From Enterobacter kobei (lineage in GTDB: Bacteria > Pseudomonadota > Gammaproteobacteria > Enterobacterales > Enterobacteriaceae): DNA of 64,000 nt. This document shows, one piece after another, positions 16,752 to 25,957 of the stretch. Under the pieces are notes generated by a model. That model was not told the DNA's origin. It did no database searches and was given only the letters and a program-made list of their open reading frames with translations. The stretch is taken from the NCBI RefSeq assembly GCF_001729765.1, contig NZ_CP017181.1, positions 558,001 through 622,000 on the forward strand, read 5' to 3'. Within the stretch, counting starts at the first letter, position 1. Every line of letters begins with the position of its first letter. Made by a program: the position numbers and the translations under genes.

Positions 16752-17180
16752 TCACGCGATGATATTCAGGGTCACATCGATGTTGCCGCGGGTCGCGTTA
16801 GAGTAAGGGCAAACAATGTGCGCCGCATCGACCAGTTTTTTGGCTTCCGCCTGATCCATCCCTTCAACGTGGATGTTCAGTTTTGCTTCGATACCAAAAC
16901 CGGTTGGCAACGGACCAATACCCACTTCACCTTCAATAAAGGCTTCTTTAGGCAGGGCAAATTTGTCGCGAGCCGCGACAAACTTCATTGCGCCCAGGAA
17001 GCAGGCGGAGTAGCCAGCAGCAAACAGCTGCTCAGGGTTAGTCACTTCACCCCCCATGCCGCCCATCTCTTTTGGCACGCCCAGTTTGACATCCAGAACG
17101 CCATCGGAAGAGGTCGCGCGGCCGTCACGGCCCCCGGTGGCTTTTGCTTTGGCGGTATAAACAACTTTTTCTAAAGACAT
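16752..17180 (-). CDS. ohr: Organic hydroperoxide resistance protein Ohr
   Basis: Cytoplasmic thiol peroxidase of the Ohr/OsmC family that reduces organic hydroperoxides. The 142-residue product has the two catalytic cysteines in the family motifs ([11 protein letters not shown] and [12 protein letters not shown]), and the N-terminal [13 protein letters not shown] strand is typical of the Ohr rather than the OsmC branch. It lies downstream of ohrR on the same strand, with an 84-bp gap that holds a candidate OhrR operator. Confidence 0.95.
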   Translation of the reverse strand: MSLEKVVYTAKAKATGGRDGRATSSDGVLDVKLGVPKEMGGMGGEVTNPEQLFAAGYSACFLGAMKFVAARDKFALPKEAFIEGEVGIGPLPTGFGIEAKLNIHVEGMDQAEAKKLVDAAHIVCPYSNATRGNIDVTLNIIA

Positions 17181-17205
17181 GGCAGGTTCCTCATCTTACT
17201 TTTAT

Positions 17206-17221
17206 GTGTGCTATTAAATAG
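17206..17221. promoter_or_regulatory. Candidate OhrR operator upstream of ohr
   Basis: The 16-mer GTGTGCTATTAAATAG upstream of ohr matches GTGTGCGATTTAATTG upstream of ohrR (17734-17749) at 13 of 16 positions. It contains an inverted repeat GCTAT-TAA-ATAGC. A shared site before both the peroxidase and its MarR-type sensor is what is expected of an OhrR operator. Confidence 0.55.
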
Positions 17222-17264
17222 CGTGCGATATACATGGGTAAATAAATACGCGTAAAGTATAGCG

Positions 17265-17717
17265 TCACGCGCGTTGAATCTGTTGTCGCAAAACTTCCAG
17301 CTGCTGCTTGAGTGACAGCATGGTCTCGGTATCACACTGTGCCGCGCATCCCACCGCATGAGGGATCCCTGCGGCCTGCTGCTGTAGGTGACGTCCTGCA
17401 TCAGTCAGGGTGACAGCGACCTGACGTTCGTCTTTACGCGAGCGGTGACGGTTGATGAGACCGGCGCTTTCCAGACGCTTCAGCAGCGGCGTCAGCGTTG
17501 CGGAATCAAGGAACAGCCGTTCACCGATGTCTGATACCGTCACGTCATCCTGCTCCCACAGCACCAGCATCACCAGATATTGCGGGTAAGTCAGGTTTAG
17601 CGGTGCCAGCAACTGCCGGTACAGCTTGTTAAGCGCCAGATTTGCCGAATAGAGGGCAAAGCAGAGCTGGTTATCCAGCAGGAGCGCAGAGGTTGTGTCG
17701 TTCGTTTTCGCGTTCAT
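17265..17717 (-). CDS. ohrR: MarR-family peroxide-sensing repressor OhrR
   Basis: Repressor that releases DNA when its reactive cysteine is oxidised by organic hydroperoxide. The 150-residue MarR-fold protein has the conserved sensor Cys in [10 protein letters not shown] (about residue 19) with the partner tyrosines ([15 protein letters not shown]), a recognition helix ([18 protein letters not shown]) and a wing (RSRKDERQV). I chose the ATG at 17717; a longer reading would add 13 atypical residues and run through the operator-like repeat. It lies 84 bp upstream of ohr on the same strand. Confidence 0.92.
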   Translation of the reverse strand: MNAKTNDTTSALLLDNQLCFALYSANLALNKLYRQLLAPLNLTYPQYLVMLVLWEQDDVTVSDIGERLFLDSATLTPLLKRLESAGLINRHRSRKDERQVAVTLTDAGRHLQQQAAGIPHAVGCAAQCDTETMLSLKQQLEVLRQQIQRA

Positions 17718-17733
17718 GAGATGAATATAGATA

Positions 17734-17749
17734 GTGTGCGATTTAATTG
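17734..17749. promoter_or_regulatory. Candidate OhrR operator upstream of ohrR
   Basis: This is the second copy of the 16-bp motif found upstream of ohr (13 of 16 identical). It lies in the 41-bp gap between the TetR-family gene and ohrR and is followed by an AATTGC-AA-GCAATT inverted repeat (17745-17758). The layout suggests that ohrR represses itself. Confidence 0.5.
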
Positions 17750-17758
17750 CAAGCAATT

Positions 17759-18400
17759 TTATGGGCAGGTATACCGCAGCGCCACCTGAACGGCCATTTT
17801 ACGGTAGTGCTGGCGCTGAGCCCGCTCGTCGGCACCCTCTTCAAACAGCAGAGTGAAGGTGTAGCTGTTGGCGACGTAGTGAAAGCTGAAGCTGCTTATC
17901 AGGCGGTGGAGATCGCGGGCGTCAACCGTCTGGCTGAACAGCAGTTTCTCTTTGCCGCGACGCAGGATCTCTTCCAGCAGGTCGAGCGCGCTGCGGTTAA
18001 CCTGGCGCAGATAATTCGACTGCTGCATAAAGCGGCCACGCTGCATGTTTTCCATGCAGATGATACGGATGTAATCCGGATGGTCAGCATGATAGTCAAA
18101 GGTGGTTTCAACCAGGTGGACCAGCGCTTCGACGGGGGGCATATCCGCCAGGCTAAGCGCTTTTTCGCTGGCGCGAATTTCGGTGTAAACGTGTTCCAGC
18201 ACCAGCAGATAAAGATTTTCTTTATTCTTAAAATGGTAAACCACCATGCGTTTGGTGGTGCCCGCTTTCTCCGCGATCTGCTCCATGCGGGCGCCGTTCA
18301 GTCCGTATTCGGCAAACAGCGCAATAGCGCTCTGAAAAATTTTCTCTTTCAGGCTGGACTCTTCGTTGTGCTCGGGGTGTTCGCTGCCAGGGTTAGCCAC
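17759..18400 (-). CDS. TetR/AcrR-family transcriptional regulator
   Basis: DNA-binding repressor of 213 residues. The N-terminal TetR helix-turn-helix is clear (IFQSAIALFAEYGLNGARMEQIAEKAG, then TTKRMVVYHFKNKENLY, residues about 20-65), followed by an all-helical ligand domain of the RutR-like C-terminal type. The start is GTG at 18400 with an AGGAAAGG ribosome site close upstream. It is leftward, between yjjB and ohrR, and not part of the E. coli order. The ligand and targets are unknown; ohrR, 41 bp downstream, is one candidate target. Confidence 0.85.
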   Translation of the reverse strand: MANPGSEHPEHNEESSLKEKIFQSAIALFAEYGLNGARMEQIAEKAGTTKRMVVYHFKNKENLYLLVLEHVYTEIRASEKALSLADMPPVEALVHLVETTFDYHADHPDYIRIICMENMQRGRFMQQSNYLRQVNRSALDLLEEILRRGKEKLLFSQTVDARDLHRLISSFSFHYVANSYTFTLLFEEGADERAQRQHYRKMAVQVALRYTCP

Positions 18401-18467
18401 ATCCTTTCCTTATTTTCACCAAACGGACCAGAAAGATTATCTCCACGGCAGCGAAATAACACAAATA

Positions 18468-19708
<1,241 letters not shown>

Positions 19709-20118
19709 GTCGTGTCCTGAAGAGAAGGTGAAGAGTAGCCGCGTGGCCCGTTGTGCCTACTTTTAGCACAAAATGCAGTGGCAGTTGCTGTGGGTCAGAT
19801 CAAGGTTTATGCAAACAGTTGCAGCCTGGCTGACGAAAGACGTTGGGATCAATTTATCAATTCGGTGAATTATTGGTTTGGAAATATAGAATATTTGTAT
19901 TTAGTTATTCTAATTTTATATTGTCGATATTTTAATGATTGTCGAATTAAATTTATTGTCGCTTTGTGAGATATTAGTGCAGTTTTAGGCATTTCTTAAA
20001 CTTAAAACATTTCTCATCTTCTGCTTGTATTAATCAGTTTTACACTCAGGGACGAAAATACGTATAACTTGATGCGTTTTAACGTTACTTATCAAATGAA
20101 AATGGACACGGAGGGTCT
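19709..20118. other. AT-rich intergenic region between yjjP and yjjQ
   Basis: This 410-bp gap carries the divergent promoters of yjjPB and yjjQ-bglJ. Its right half is strongly AT-rich (long runs of A/T around 19860-20050), the kind of DNA that H-NS silences; yjjQ-bglJ is H-NS-repressed in E. coli. I see no credible gene or strong inverted repeat. Confidence 0.6.
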
Positions 20119-20856
20119 ATGTTGTCATTGCACGGTAAGCATGGCGTTGTCATTAGCCGGATACCCGTAATGCAAAATGGGTTAGGGGATGTGGTGACAC
20201 GTCATTTTCCCGATTTTGAATTGACCTATTGCCGCTCACTGCAGGAGTTGACCCTGCTTCAGTTACGCCGCGCAGATGTGATTATTGCCGATGTTTCAGG
20301 CGAATACAGGAACCCGCGGGGTGCGCTCGAAGAGTATTACCGCTTATTGAATCAGTACAGGGATATCCACTGGATCTTTTTGGTTTCCCGGCCATTTTAT
20401 CCTATTGCTGTTGAGCTGCTTATGCGCCCGGAAACCACGTTGCTTTCTGATATGGAACCTATCGAAGGTGTCGTGAACGCTATCCGGGCAGGAAGTGAAC
20501 GCGCAGAGCGGATTAGCCAGACGTTATTAACTCCCGAATCTCAGGAAGGCGAAGAGGAAGACGAACACGTCATTGCGCTTACAAATTCTGAGCGCAAGGT
20601 ACTTCGTCTGTTAGGTAAAGGGTGGGGGATTAACCAAATCGCTACGTTGCTTAAGAAGAGCAATAAAACGATCAGTGCGCAGAAAAACAGTGCGATGCGA
20701 AGGCTGTCATTACGGAGTAATGCCGATATGTACGCCTGGATCAACAGTACACAGGGAATGAGAGAGCTGAATCTCATGTCAGCCTATGGAGAGTTCGAGG
20801 AATGGAAAAAACCGATTCAACACGACATATCGCCATCATCGAAAATTGCACGATGA
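20119..20856 (+). CDS. yjjQ: LuxR-family regulator YjjQ
   Basis: Transcriptional repressor of 245 residues that acts on motility and virulence-type genes in E. coli. The N-terminal half is a receiver-like fold without a clear phospho-acceptor. The C-terminal LuxR helix-turn-helix is at about residues 155-205 ([36 protein letters not shown]). A strong ribosome site (ACGGAGGGTCT) precedes the ATG. Its last 55 bp overlap bglJ in another frame, as in E. coli, so the two form one operon. Confidence 0.92.
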   Translation: MLSLHGKHGVVISRIPVMQNGLGDVVTRHFPDFELTYCRSLQELTLLQLRRADVIIADVSGEYRNPRGALEEYYRLLNQYRDIHWIFLVSRPFYPIAVELLMRPETTLLSDMEPIEGVVNAIRAGSERAERISQTLLTPESQEGEEEDEHVIALTNSERKVLRLLGKGWGINQIATLLKKSNKTISAQKNSAMRRLSLRSNADMYAWINSTQGMRELNLMSAYGEFEEWKKPIQHDISPSSKIAR

Positions 20857-21488
20857 GTGCCATTGGGCTGCAGCATCTTTTTGCGCAGTCCGAACTCAGT
20901 CAATATCAACTGCACCTGTTCAATGATTTCGATGGCTTTAAGAAGGCGCTTTATCACGTTAATTTTTTCTCGCTGATCTATTCCCTTTCCGATGCGCGAG
21001 AAGCGCGTCGTAACTGCCTGGCACACCTGAGGGATCTCGCGTTTACGCATAGCCATATTCAGCGCATTATACTGGTATCTGATGAGATGGAGGCGCGGCT
21101 GATTAGCCATCTTTCCCCTTCTCGTCTTCATGGTGTGGTCAGTAAATCAGTGACGCTTGAACACCTGCGGAAAGAATTCATGGTGCTGTTGAGCGAAACG
21201 CTGCGCATAAACGACAATATGCTTAATCACTGGTACTGCAGCCAGAACCGGATGTTAAGCCCGACGGAGAGGGCAATATTGCGTTATATGTCGTGCGGCT
21301 ATTCCATCCCTGAAATCGCGGCGCAGCTTAAGCGCAATATCAAGACTATCCGCGCACATAAGTTTAATGCGATGGTGAAGCTGGGGGTGAATTCTGACGT
21401 CGGGTTGCTCGATGCCGCGGATATTCTTACGCATTTGCCGGTAAGAGAAACGCGTAGTGTGGGGTTAAACAAACCGACATTTTTGTAA
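20802..21488 (+). CDS. bglJ: RcsB-partner regulator BglJ
   Basis: LuxR-family regulator of 228 residues that in E. coli heterodimerises with RcsB to activate bgl and other H-NS-silenced genes. The C-terminal helix-turn-helix is well conserved ([36 protein letters not shown], about residues 150-195); the receiver-like N-terminal half is more divergent. Start ATG 20802 lies within the 3' end of yjjQ. No bgl operon is visible in the window, so its target here is open. Confidence 0.92.
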   Translation: MEKTDSTRHIAIIENCTMSAIGLQHLFAQSELSQYQLHLFNDFDGFKKALYHVNFFSLIYSLSDAREARRNCLAHLRDLAFTHSHIQRIILVSDEMEARLISHLSPSRLHGVVSKSVTLEHLRKEFMVLLSETLRINDNMLNHWYCSQNRMLSPTERAILRYMSCGYSIPEIAAQLKRNIKTIRAHKFNAMVKLGVNSDVGLLDAADILTHLPVRETRSVGLNKPTFL

Positions 21489-21524
21489 CCTGCCTTTTGC
21501 GCCAGAGATCTTCTGGCGCATCAA

Positions 21525-21983
21525 TCAGATGCACACATCGACCCACTTTGCGGATGTCAGCTCTGCCATTCTGTCCGGAGAAATACGCACAGCACTATGG
21601 ATTGCGCCAGCGGCAGGAAGCACTTCCGCGTACTGTTTTAGAGAGATATCACAGTAAACCGCGAGCGGGTTTTCCAGCCCGAACGGGCAGACGCCGCCAA
21701 CGGGATGGCCCGTCACGGTGACCACTTCATCACTGCTGAGCATGCGCGCTTTTGCGCCAAAGGTGTCTTTCAGTTTTTTGTTATCCAGACGCGCATCACC
21801 CTTCGCAACGACCAGTATCACCTCATTTTTAATCTTCAAAGATAAGGTTTTGGCGATTTGTCCCGGTTCCACACGATGGGCGGCAGCAGCCAGCGCAACG
21901 GTAGCCGTACTCTGGCTAAGTTCTATAACTTCTATCTCCGGCGCGTTGTCGGCAAAAAACTGCTGTACGGACTGCAAACTCAT
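21525..21983 (-). CDS. YbaK/prolyl-tRNA-synthetase-associated domain protein
   Basis: Predicted aminoacyl-tRNA deacylase of the YbaK/ProX editing superfamily, 152 residues. Visible family marks are the conserved lysine in QIAKTLSLK, LVVAKGDARLDNKKLK, and the loop GHPVGGVCPFGL that lines the editing pocket. Such proteins hydrolyse mischarged tRNAs such as Ala- or Cys-tRNA(Pro); which one cannot be told here. An AGGAGG ribosome site precedes the ATG at 21983. It is convergent with bglJ and is not at this position in E. coli. Confidence 0.85.
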   Translation of the reverse strand: MSLQSVQQFFADNAPEIEVIELSQSTATVALAAAAHRVEPGQIAKTLSLKIKNEVILVVAKGDARLDNKKLKDTFGAKARMLSSDEVVTVTGHPVGGVCPFGLENPLAVYCDISLKQYAEVLPAAGAIHSAVRISPDRMAELTSAKWVDVCI

Positions 21984-22101
21984 TATTTCCTCCTGACAAA
22001 TAACCTGCGTAATCTGTCATAAGAATTTATGCTCTGTAAATATCTCTTAAGTAACAAATATCCCGGATGGCTGATTTCTGGATCCCCTTCACAATCACAG
22101 A

Positions 22102-22122
22102 AACCGGTTACAGTAACCGGTT
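22102..22122. promoter_or_regulatory. Perfect 21-bp inverted repeat, candidate LacI-family operator
   Basis: The arms AACCGGTTAC and GTAACCGGTT are exact reverse complements around a single central A. Each arm contains the 8-bp palindrome AACCGGTT, with the central CG usual for LacI-family operators such as that of AscG. The repeat overlaps the -35 box of the predicted promoter for the EIIC gene, so binding would repress. No LacI-family gene is present in the window, so the regulator must be encoded elsewhere. Confidence 0.65.
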
Positions 22123-22149
22123 GCAGAGCGTGATGCGTAGATTAATACT
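22121..22149 (+). promoter_or_regulatory. Predicted sigma-70 promoter of the EIIC gene
   Basis: TTGCAG (-35, 22121-22126) and TAATAC (-10, 22144-22149) are separated by 17 bp. The first two bases of the -35 box are the last bases of the inverted repeat. Transcription would start near 22156 and leave a leader of about 155 bases before the EIIC gene. Confidence 0.55.
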
Positions 22150-22189
22150 GAGTATGTAACGTCCCTGTATCCAATAATAAGAGCCAATT

Positions 22190-22297
22190 ATGAAACCATT
22201 TCGTCTGAGCAGTACCGCGGGTACACAAGCCAGCAAGGTTGTGAAGCTGAGTTATGGAACAACGTGCGGCGCGAGCGCGTCCGTTATAAACGTCTGA
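22190..22297 (+). CDS. Possible 35-codon leader ORF upstream of the EIIC gene
   Basis: An ATG-started frame of 35 codons ends 13 bp before the EIIC start, inside the predicted leader. The translation begins MKPFRLSSTAGTQASK and is hydrophilic with no membrane segment. A weak AAGAG lies before its ATG. It could be a small protein, a leader peptide coupling translation to the transporter, or chance; I do not recognise it. Confidence 0.22.
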   Translation: MKPFRLSSTAGTQASKVVKLSYGTTCGASASVINV

Positions 22298-22310
22298 CAG
22301 GAGAGCTGCC

Positions 22311-23657
22311 ATGTCTGCCAACCATGCTGCGTTTAATCTGATATTCCGTTTCGTTGAAAATTACGTTAGCCCGATTGCCGGGCGCATCTCTTCTCAACGT
22401 CATGTGATGGCTATCCGTGATGGCTTCATCTCCGCGATGCCGTTTATGATTGTGGGTTCATTTTTATTAGTGTTCGCTTACCCGCCGTTTTCGCCTGATA
22501 CCACCTGGGGTTTCGCACGCGCCTGGCTGGATATGGCGAAACAATTTGAAGGCCAGATCCTCACGCCGTTTGATATGACGATGGGGATTATGTCCATTTA
22601 TATCTGTGCGGCCATTGCCTATAACCTGGGCAAACACTATGTCAAAACGCACCAGCTCGATCCGTTTATGTGTGCCATGCTCTCGCTCATGGCATTTTTG
22701 CTGGTCGCGGCACCGAAAACCAAAGGTACACTTCCTGTCGATAGCCTCGGTGGAACCGGTATTTTCACCGCCATTCTGGTCGCGATTTACTGCGTTGAGA
22801 TGATGCGTTTCCTCAAGGCGCATAACATCGGTATTCGCCTGCCAGACCAGGTACCGCCGATGATCAAAAACTCCTTTGACCTGCTGATCCCGGTGCTGGT
22901 GGTGGTGTTAACGCTCTATCCGCTGAGCCTGGTGATTCAGTCTCAGTTTGACATGCTGATCCCGCAGGCGATTATGTCGATCTTTAAACCCCTGGTTTCC
23001 GCGGCAGACTCACTGCCTGCGATTCTGCTGGCGGTACTGATTGGGCATTTGCTGTGGTTCGCCGGGATCCACGGCGCGGCCATTGTCTCCGGGATGCTGC
23101 AGATGTTCTGGCTGACAAACCTTGGGGCTAACCAGACAGCGCTGGCCGCCGGTCAGCCTTTGCCACATATTTTTATGGAAGCCTTCTGGACGTTCTTCAT
23201 CGTGATCGGTGGGTCGGGCGCGACGATGGGGCTGGTGATTTGCTATCTGCGTAGCCGCTCGGCGCATTTACGTTCTATCGGGCGTTTGAGCGTGGTGCCC
23301 AGCTTCTTTAACATCAACGAACCCGTTATCTTCGGCACGCCGATTGTGATGAATCCGGTGTTCTTTATACCGTTCCTGCTGGCCCCCATGGTTAACGCCG
23401 TCCTGGCCTGGGCCGCGATGACCTTTGATTTGATAGGCCGGGTCATTTCCGTCGTACCCTGGACAGCACCGGCGCCGATAGGCGCAGCATGGGCCCTGGG
23501 CTGGGATTTCCGTGCAGCTATTCTGGTTGTCGTTCTGGCCTGCGTATCGGCCATCATCTACTACCCGTTCTTTAAAGTTTACGAGAAACAACTGCTGGAG
23601 CAGGAAGCTGAAGAAGCGCAGCGTAATGCGGAAGAGGATAATCAGCAGGTGGCCTAG
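22311..23657 (+). CDS. PTS cellobiose/diacetylchitobiose-type EIIC permease
   Basis: Inner-membrane sugar-translocating subunit of a lactose/cellobiose-family phosphotransferase system, 448 residues with about ten TM segments. Family motifs are RISSQRHVMAIRDGFISAMP at the N-terminus, WFAGIHGAAIVSGM in the middle, and the substrate-site NINEPVIFGTPIVMNP near residue 330. It stands alone: no EIIA, EIIB or phospho-glycosidase gene is adjacent, so it must borrow the other subunits. A GGAGAG ribosome site precedes the ATG. Upstream lies a palindromic operator, downstream a strong terminator. The sugar is unknown. Confidence 0.9.
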   Translation: MSANHAAFNLIFRFVENYVSPIAGRISSQRHVMAIRDGFISAMPFMIVGSFLLVFAYPPFSPDTTWGFARAWLDMAKQFEGQILTPFDMTMGIMSIYICAAIAYNLGKHYVKTHQLDPFMCAMLSLMAFLLVAAPKTKGTLPVDSLGGTGIFTAILVAIYCVEMMRFLKAHNIGIRLPDQVPPMIKNSFDLLIPVLVVVLTLYPLSLVIQSQFDMLIPQAIMSIFKPLVSAADSLPAILLAVLIGHLLWFAGIHGAAIVSGMLQMFWLTNLGANQTALAAGQPLPHIFMEAFWTFFIVIGGSGATMGLVICYLRSRSAHLRSIGRLSVVPSFFNINEPVIFGTPIVMNPVFFIPFLLAPMVNAVLAWAAMTFDLIGRVISVVPWTAPAPIGAAWALGWDFRAAILVVVLACVSAIIYYPFFKVYEKQLLEQEAEEAQRNAEEDNQQVA

Positions 23658-23666
23658 GTAAAAGCA

Positions 23667-23694
23667 AAACGGCAACTTTCAGGTTGCCGTTTTT
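23667..23694 (+). terminator. Terminator of the EIIC gene
   Basis: Stem AACGGCAAC / GTTGCCGTT with a 6-base loop, followed by TTT. The segment around it is nearly identical to the terminator region of ettA (55350-55380). Confidence 0.85.
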
Positions 23695-23702
23695 AGTGTT
23701 TG

Positions 23703-23749
23703 TTCCCTCTCCCCGTGGGAGAGGGGCAGGGTGAGGGCATCAGGCCGCA
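23703..23749. repeat. Dispersed GGGAGAGGG hairpin repeat, copy 1
   Basis: Inverted repeat CCCTCTCCC-CGT-GGGAGAGGG followed by AGGGTGAGGGCATCAGGC. A copy with a single mismatch lies in the opposite orientation at 55296-55343, and a shorter relative lies at 53194-53233. Confidence 0.75.
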
Positions 23750-23754
23750 CCCAA

Positions 23755-24543
23755 TTACTTCAGCGTACAATCCCCGCACTGCTTAACGTCCGGCAGGCGA
23801 TAGCGCTGGCAGCAGGTGCGGCGCACCAGGAGTCCGTCACGGAGTACAACGGTACGAAAGAGCGGGTTATCGCGGCCGTCTGAAAGCTGTTTTGCAAAGA
23901 AACAGGACTGACGCAGTGCATCAACGTTCTCATCACCAAGCAGCGGTTTCATTTCCGTTAAATACCAGTGGATTAAATATCCGGTATTACTCCAGATAAG
24001 CTTTCCGTTGATCTCCCCCGCCGCTTCAAGCGCATCCACCACCGGGATCAAGGCCTGAATGACAAGTTGCTCCAGTCGTTCCTGGGCAGAGAGGTGTGCC
24101 GCGTTCAGGTCCTCGTGCAGATCGATCCAGAAACAGGCCGCTCGACCGGTTTCGTGGAACTCGACATGGAAATGTTCCGGGGAGAGCGCCAGCATGCTTT
24201 TCTGGGTTAACACCGCCAGCATGAGCGGAGGTACCATCAGCCCGATATACCATTGCGCCCACAGGGAAAGCAAAGGCTTATTTTCTCGCGTCAGGGCTGG
24301 CTGATTGCGATAGATATGGTCGGAATAGGTGGCAAGCAGCGACTGCAGCGTAGAGGGTTGTCGCCACTCCGCGAGGGTCATGGCGTGGTGCGGGGGCGCT
24401 TCATCAAGCCGGATAAAGTCCAGCAGGTGAGCGCGTGTTTCCGCAATCTTATCCCGTATGGCATCCGCAAGCGACGCATTCCCGTTGGTGAGGGGCGCTC
24501 GCCAGAGAAGGGGTTCAACAATGTGTGCGGTATGCGTAGCCAT
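23755..24543 (-). CDS. fhuF: Ferric-siderophore reductase FhuF
   Basis: Cytoplasmic [2Fe-2S] reductase that releases iron from hydroxamate siderophores such as ferrichrome. It has 262 residues, the same as E. coli FhuF. The cluster ligands are the unusual C-terminal CC-x10-C-x2-C (RRTCCQRY ... KQCGDCTLK). A Fur-box-like sequence lies about 20 bp upstream of the start, consistent with iron repression. The gene is leftward and monocistronic. Confidence 0.95.
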   Translation of the reverse strand: MATHTAHIVEPLLWRAPLTNGNASLADAIRDKIAETRAHLLDFIRLDEAPPHHAMTLAEWRQPSTLQSLLATYSDHIYRNQPALTRENKPLLSLWAQWYIGLMVPPLMLAVLTQKSMLALSPEHFHVEFHETGRAACFWIDLHEDLNAAHLSAQERLEQLVIQALIPVVDALEAAGEINGKLIWSNTGYLIHWYLTEMKPLLGDENVDALRQSCFFAKQLSDGRDNPLFRTVVLRDGLLVRRTCCQRYRLPDVKQCGDCTLK

Positions 24544-24563
24544 AGTTGAGATAGGAATCTAAA

Positions 24564-24582
24564 TGATAATGATTGCCAATCC
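24564..24582. promoter_or_regulatory. Fur box upstream of fhuF
   Basis: TGATAATGATTGCCAATCC lies immediately upstream of fhuF. It matches the left and central part of the Fur consensus (GATAATGAT) well, with a weaker right arm. Confidence 0.65.
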
Positions 24583-24637
24583 TAACTATTGCTTATACCA
24601 ATGGCAAGACTTTTGTCCTGATTCAACGCCGACCCGT

Positions 24638-25702
24638 CTACGCGGTTTGCAGCTCTTCGCTCAGAAGAATGTTGTTACGTCCCAGATGCTTTGCTTCATA
24701 GAGCGCTCTGTCTGCTCTCTCTAGCGCGCCTTCGACATCTTCATTTTCAAAAATGGCAATACCGATGCTGATGGTGACATTGGTGGCGACGCTTTCGTTG
24801 AAGAGATGCGGGATTTTCAAATCGTAGACTTTCTGCCGGATCCGTTCTGCCGTATGACGGGCGTGTTCAAGTGAAATATTCGTCAGCAGCACCATAAACT
24901 CTTCCCCGCCGAAACGCGCCACAATGTCACGCGAACGCACGGCGTCGCGGATTGCTGCAGAAACACGTTTTAGGGCCTGGTCACCCATCATATGGCCGTA
25001 GTGGTCGTTATAGGCTTTGAAGTGGTCGATATCCATCAGCAGAACAAAGTGTTCACCGTTTTCCACCGCTGGCAGGTTCTCCAGGCGGCTCTGAAGGCCG
25101 CGCCGATTATAGAGGCCGGTAAGCGGATCCATCATACTGAGATCGGTAAGGGTCTCCCGTTCTTCCAGCAGCCGGGAAAGCAGTTCCTGCGCAAAGCGAT
25201 CGTTGCGTCTTTGCAAAATGTTATGAATAGCGATGGCCACCACAGGAAGTGCGAAAGAATAGGTCATTCTCAGCCACATCTCTGGATCGCTTAACCACAG
25301 ACAGACAATAAACGCGGGGAGTGAATGCAGAGTAAATGCTTTGATATTACTGGCGAATGCCAGCGTTCCGATAAAAAGCACCGTTAATAGGGCGATTAAC
25401 AAATACGTCGCCTGGTTATGGGTAATTAGCGAAAATTTCGAATCAATTTGCCATGCCCACAAAATACCGAAGATCCCTGAAACAACAGGAATATTTATCT
25501 TTCGCGCACACTTTTTCCAGTGCCAGACGAACAGGCCGGTGCTGATGGAAAAAATAGCAATCAGCGGGGCGGAAAACACGCGCACGGAATAGAGCGGATT
25601 TGTTACCGAGAACACCGCTGAGGTTGCATTCAGAAATAAAAATAAACGTAACGATAATTGATATTTTCGTTGAACCAAAGACCGCCAGGATTGTGATGTC
25701 AT
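24638..25702 (-). CDS. Membrane-bound diguanylate cyclase (GGDEF)
   Basis: Predicted c-di-GMP synthase of 354 residues. About six TM segments occupy residues 20-160, a short coiled coil follows (170-190), then a complete GGDEF domain: the active site GGEEF at 265-269, the inhibitory I-site RSRD at 256-259 exactly five residues before it, and the substrate-binding MDIDHFKAYNDHYGH. All signs are of an active, product-inhibited enzyme. It sits between fhuF and yjjZ, two iron-linked genes, where E. coli has no such gene. The N-terminal sensor is not a domain I recognise. Confidence 0.92.
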   Translation of the reverse strand: MTSQSWRSLVQRKYQLSLRLFLFLNATSAVFSVTNPLYSVRVFSAPLIAIFSISTGLFVWHWKKCARKINIPVVSGIFGILWAWQIDSKFSLITHNQATYLLIALLTVLFIGTLAFASNIKAFTLHSLPAFIVCLWLSDPEMWLRMTYSFALPVVAIAIHNILQRRNDRFAQELLSRLLEERETLTDLSMMDPLTGLYNRRGLQSRLENLPAVENGEHFVLLMDIDHFKAYNDHYGHMMGDQALKRVSAAIRDAVRSRDIVARFGGEEFMVLLTNISLEHARHTAERIRQKVYDLKIPHLFNESVATNVTISIGIAIFENEDVEGALERADRALYEAKHLGRNNILLSEELQTA

Positions 25703-25903
25703 AGTCGTGCGTTTTTATTAAAATTTAATTAAAACAGATAAATAGGCGTTGTTTCGCAATAAAATATGCAAAAAACTCAAAGAGTAATTATAAGAAAAAC
25801 TTTATGTGTAGTTAACAGGTGAGCAATTTATCACCTTAGGCTATTCCTGTCATTCTACATAGCGGTAAAGGTCGAACTTTTTTGATTGTCTGCGCTGACA
25901 AAT

Positions 25904-25939
25904 GATAATCTTTATCATATGATATTGTTTATCATTATC
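25904..25939. promoter_or_regulatory. Tandem Fur boxes upstream of yjjZ
   Basis: Two adjoining sites, GATAATCTTTATCATATGA (25904-25922) and GATATTGTTTATCATTATC (25921-25939), resemble the 19-bp Fur consensus; the second matches at 16 of 19. They end just upstream of yjjZ and lie about 200 bp from the divergent diguanylate cyclase start. Confidence 0.75.
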
Positions 25940-25957
25940 GTTATGAAAGGGCGATGC

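Noticed and set aside
19751..19969. A 72-codon frame in the yjjP-yjjQ gap
   Set aside because: It lies in AT-rich promoter DNA, has no ribosome site or conserved feature, and its composition is that of non-coding sequence.
20802..20856. The yjjQ/bglJ overlap as a possible frameshift
   Set aside because: Both proteins are complete with their own LuxR domains, and the same overlap exists in E. coli.
21498..21520. Hairpin TGCGCCAGA/TCTGGCGCA between bglJ and the YbaK-like gene as a terminator
   Set aside because: The stem is good but neither strand has a following T-run, so termination cannot be claimed.
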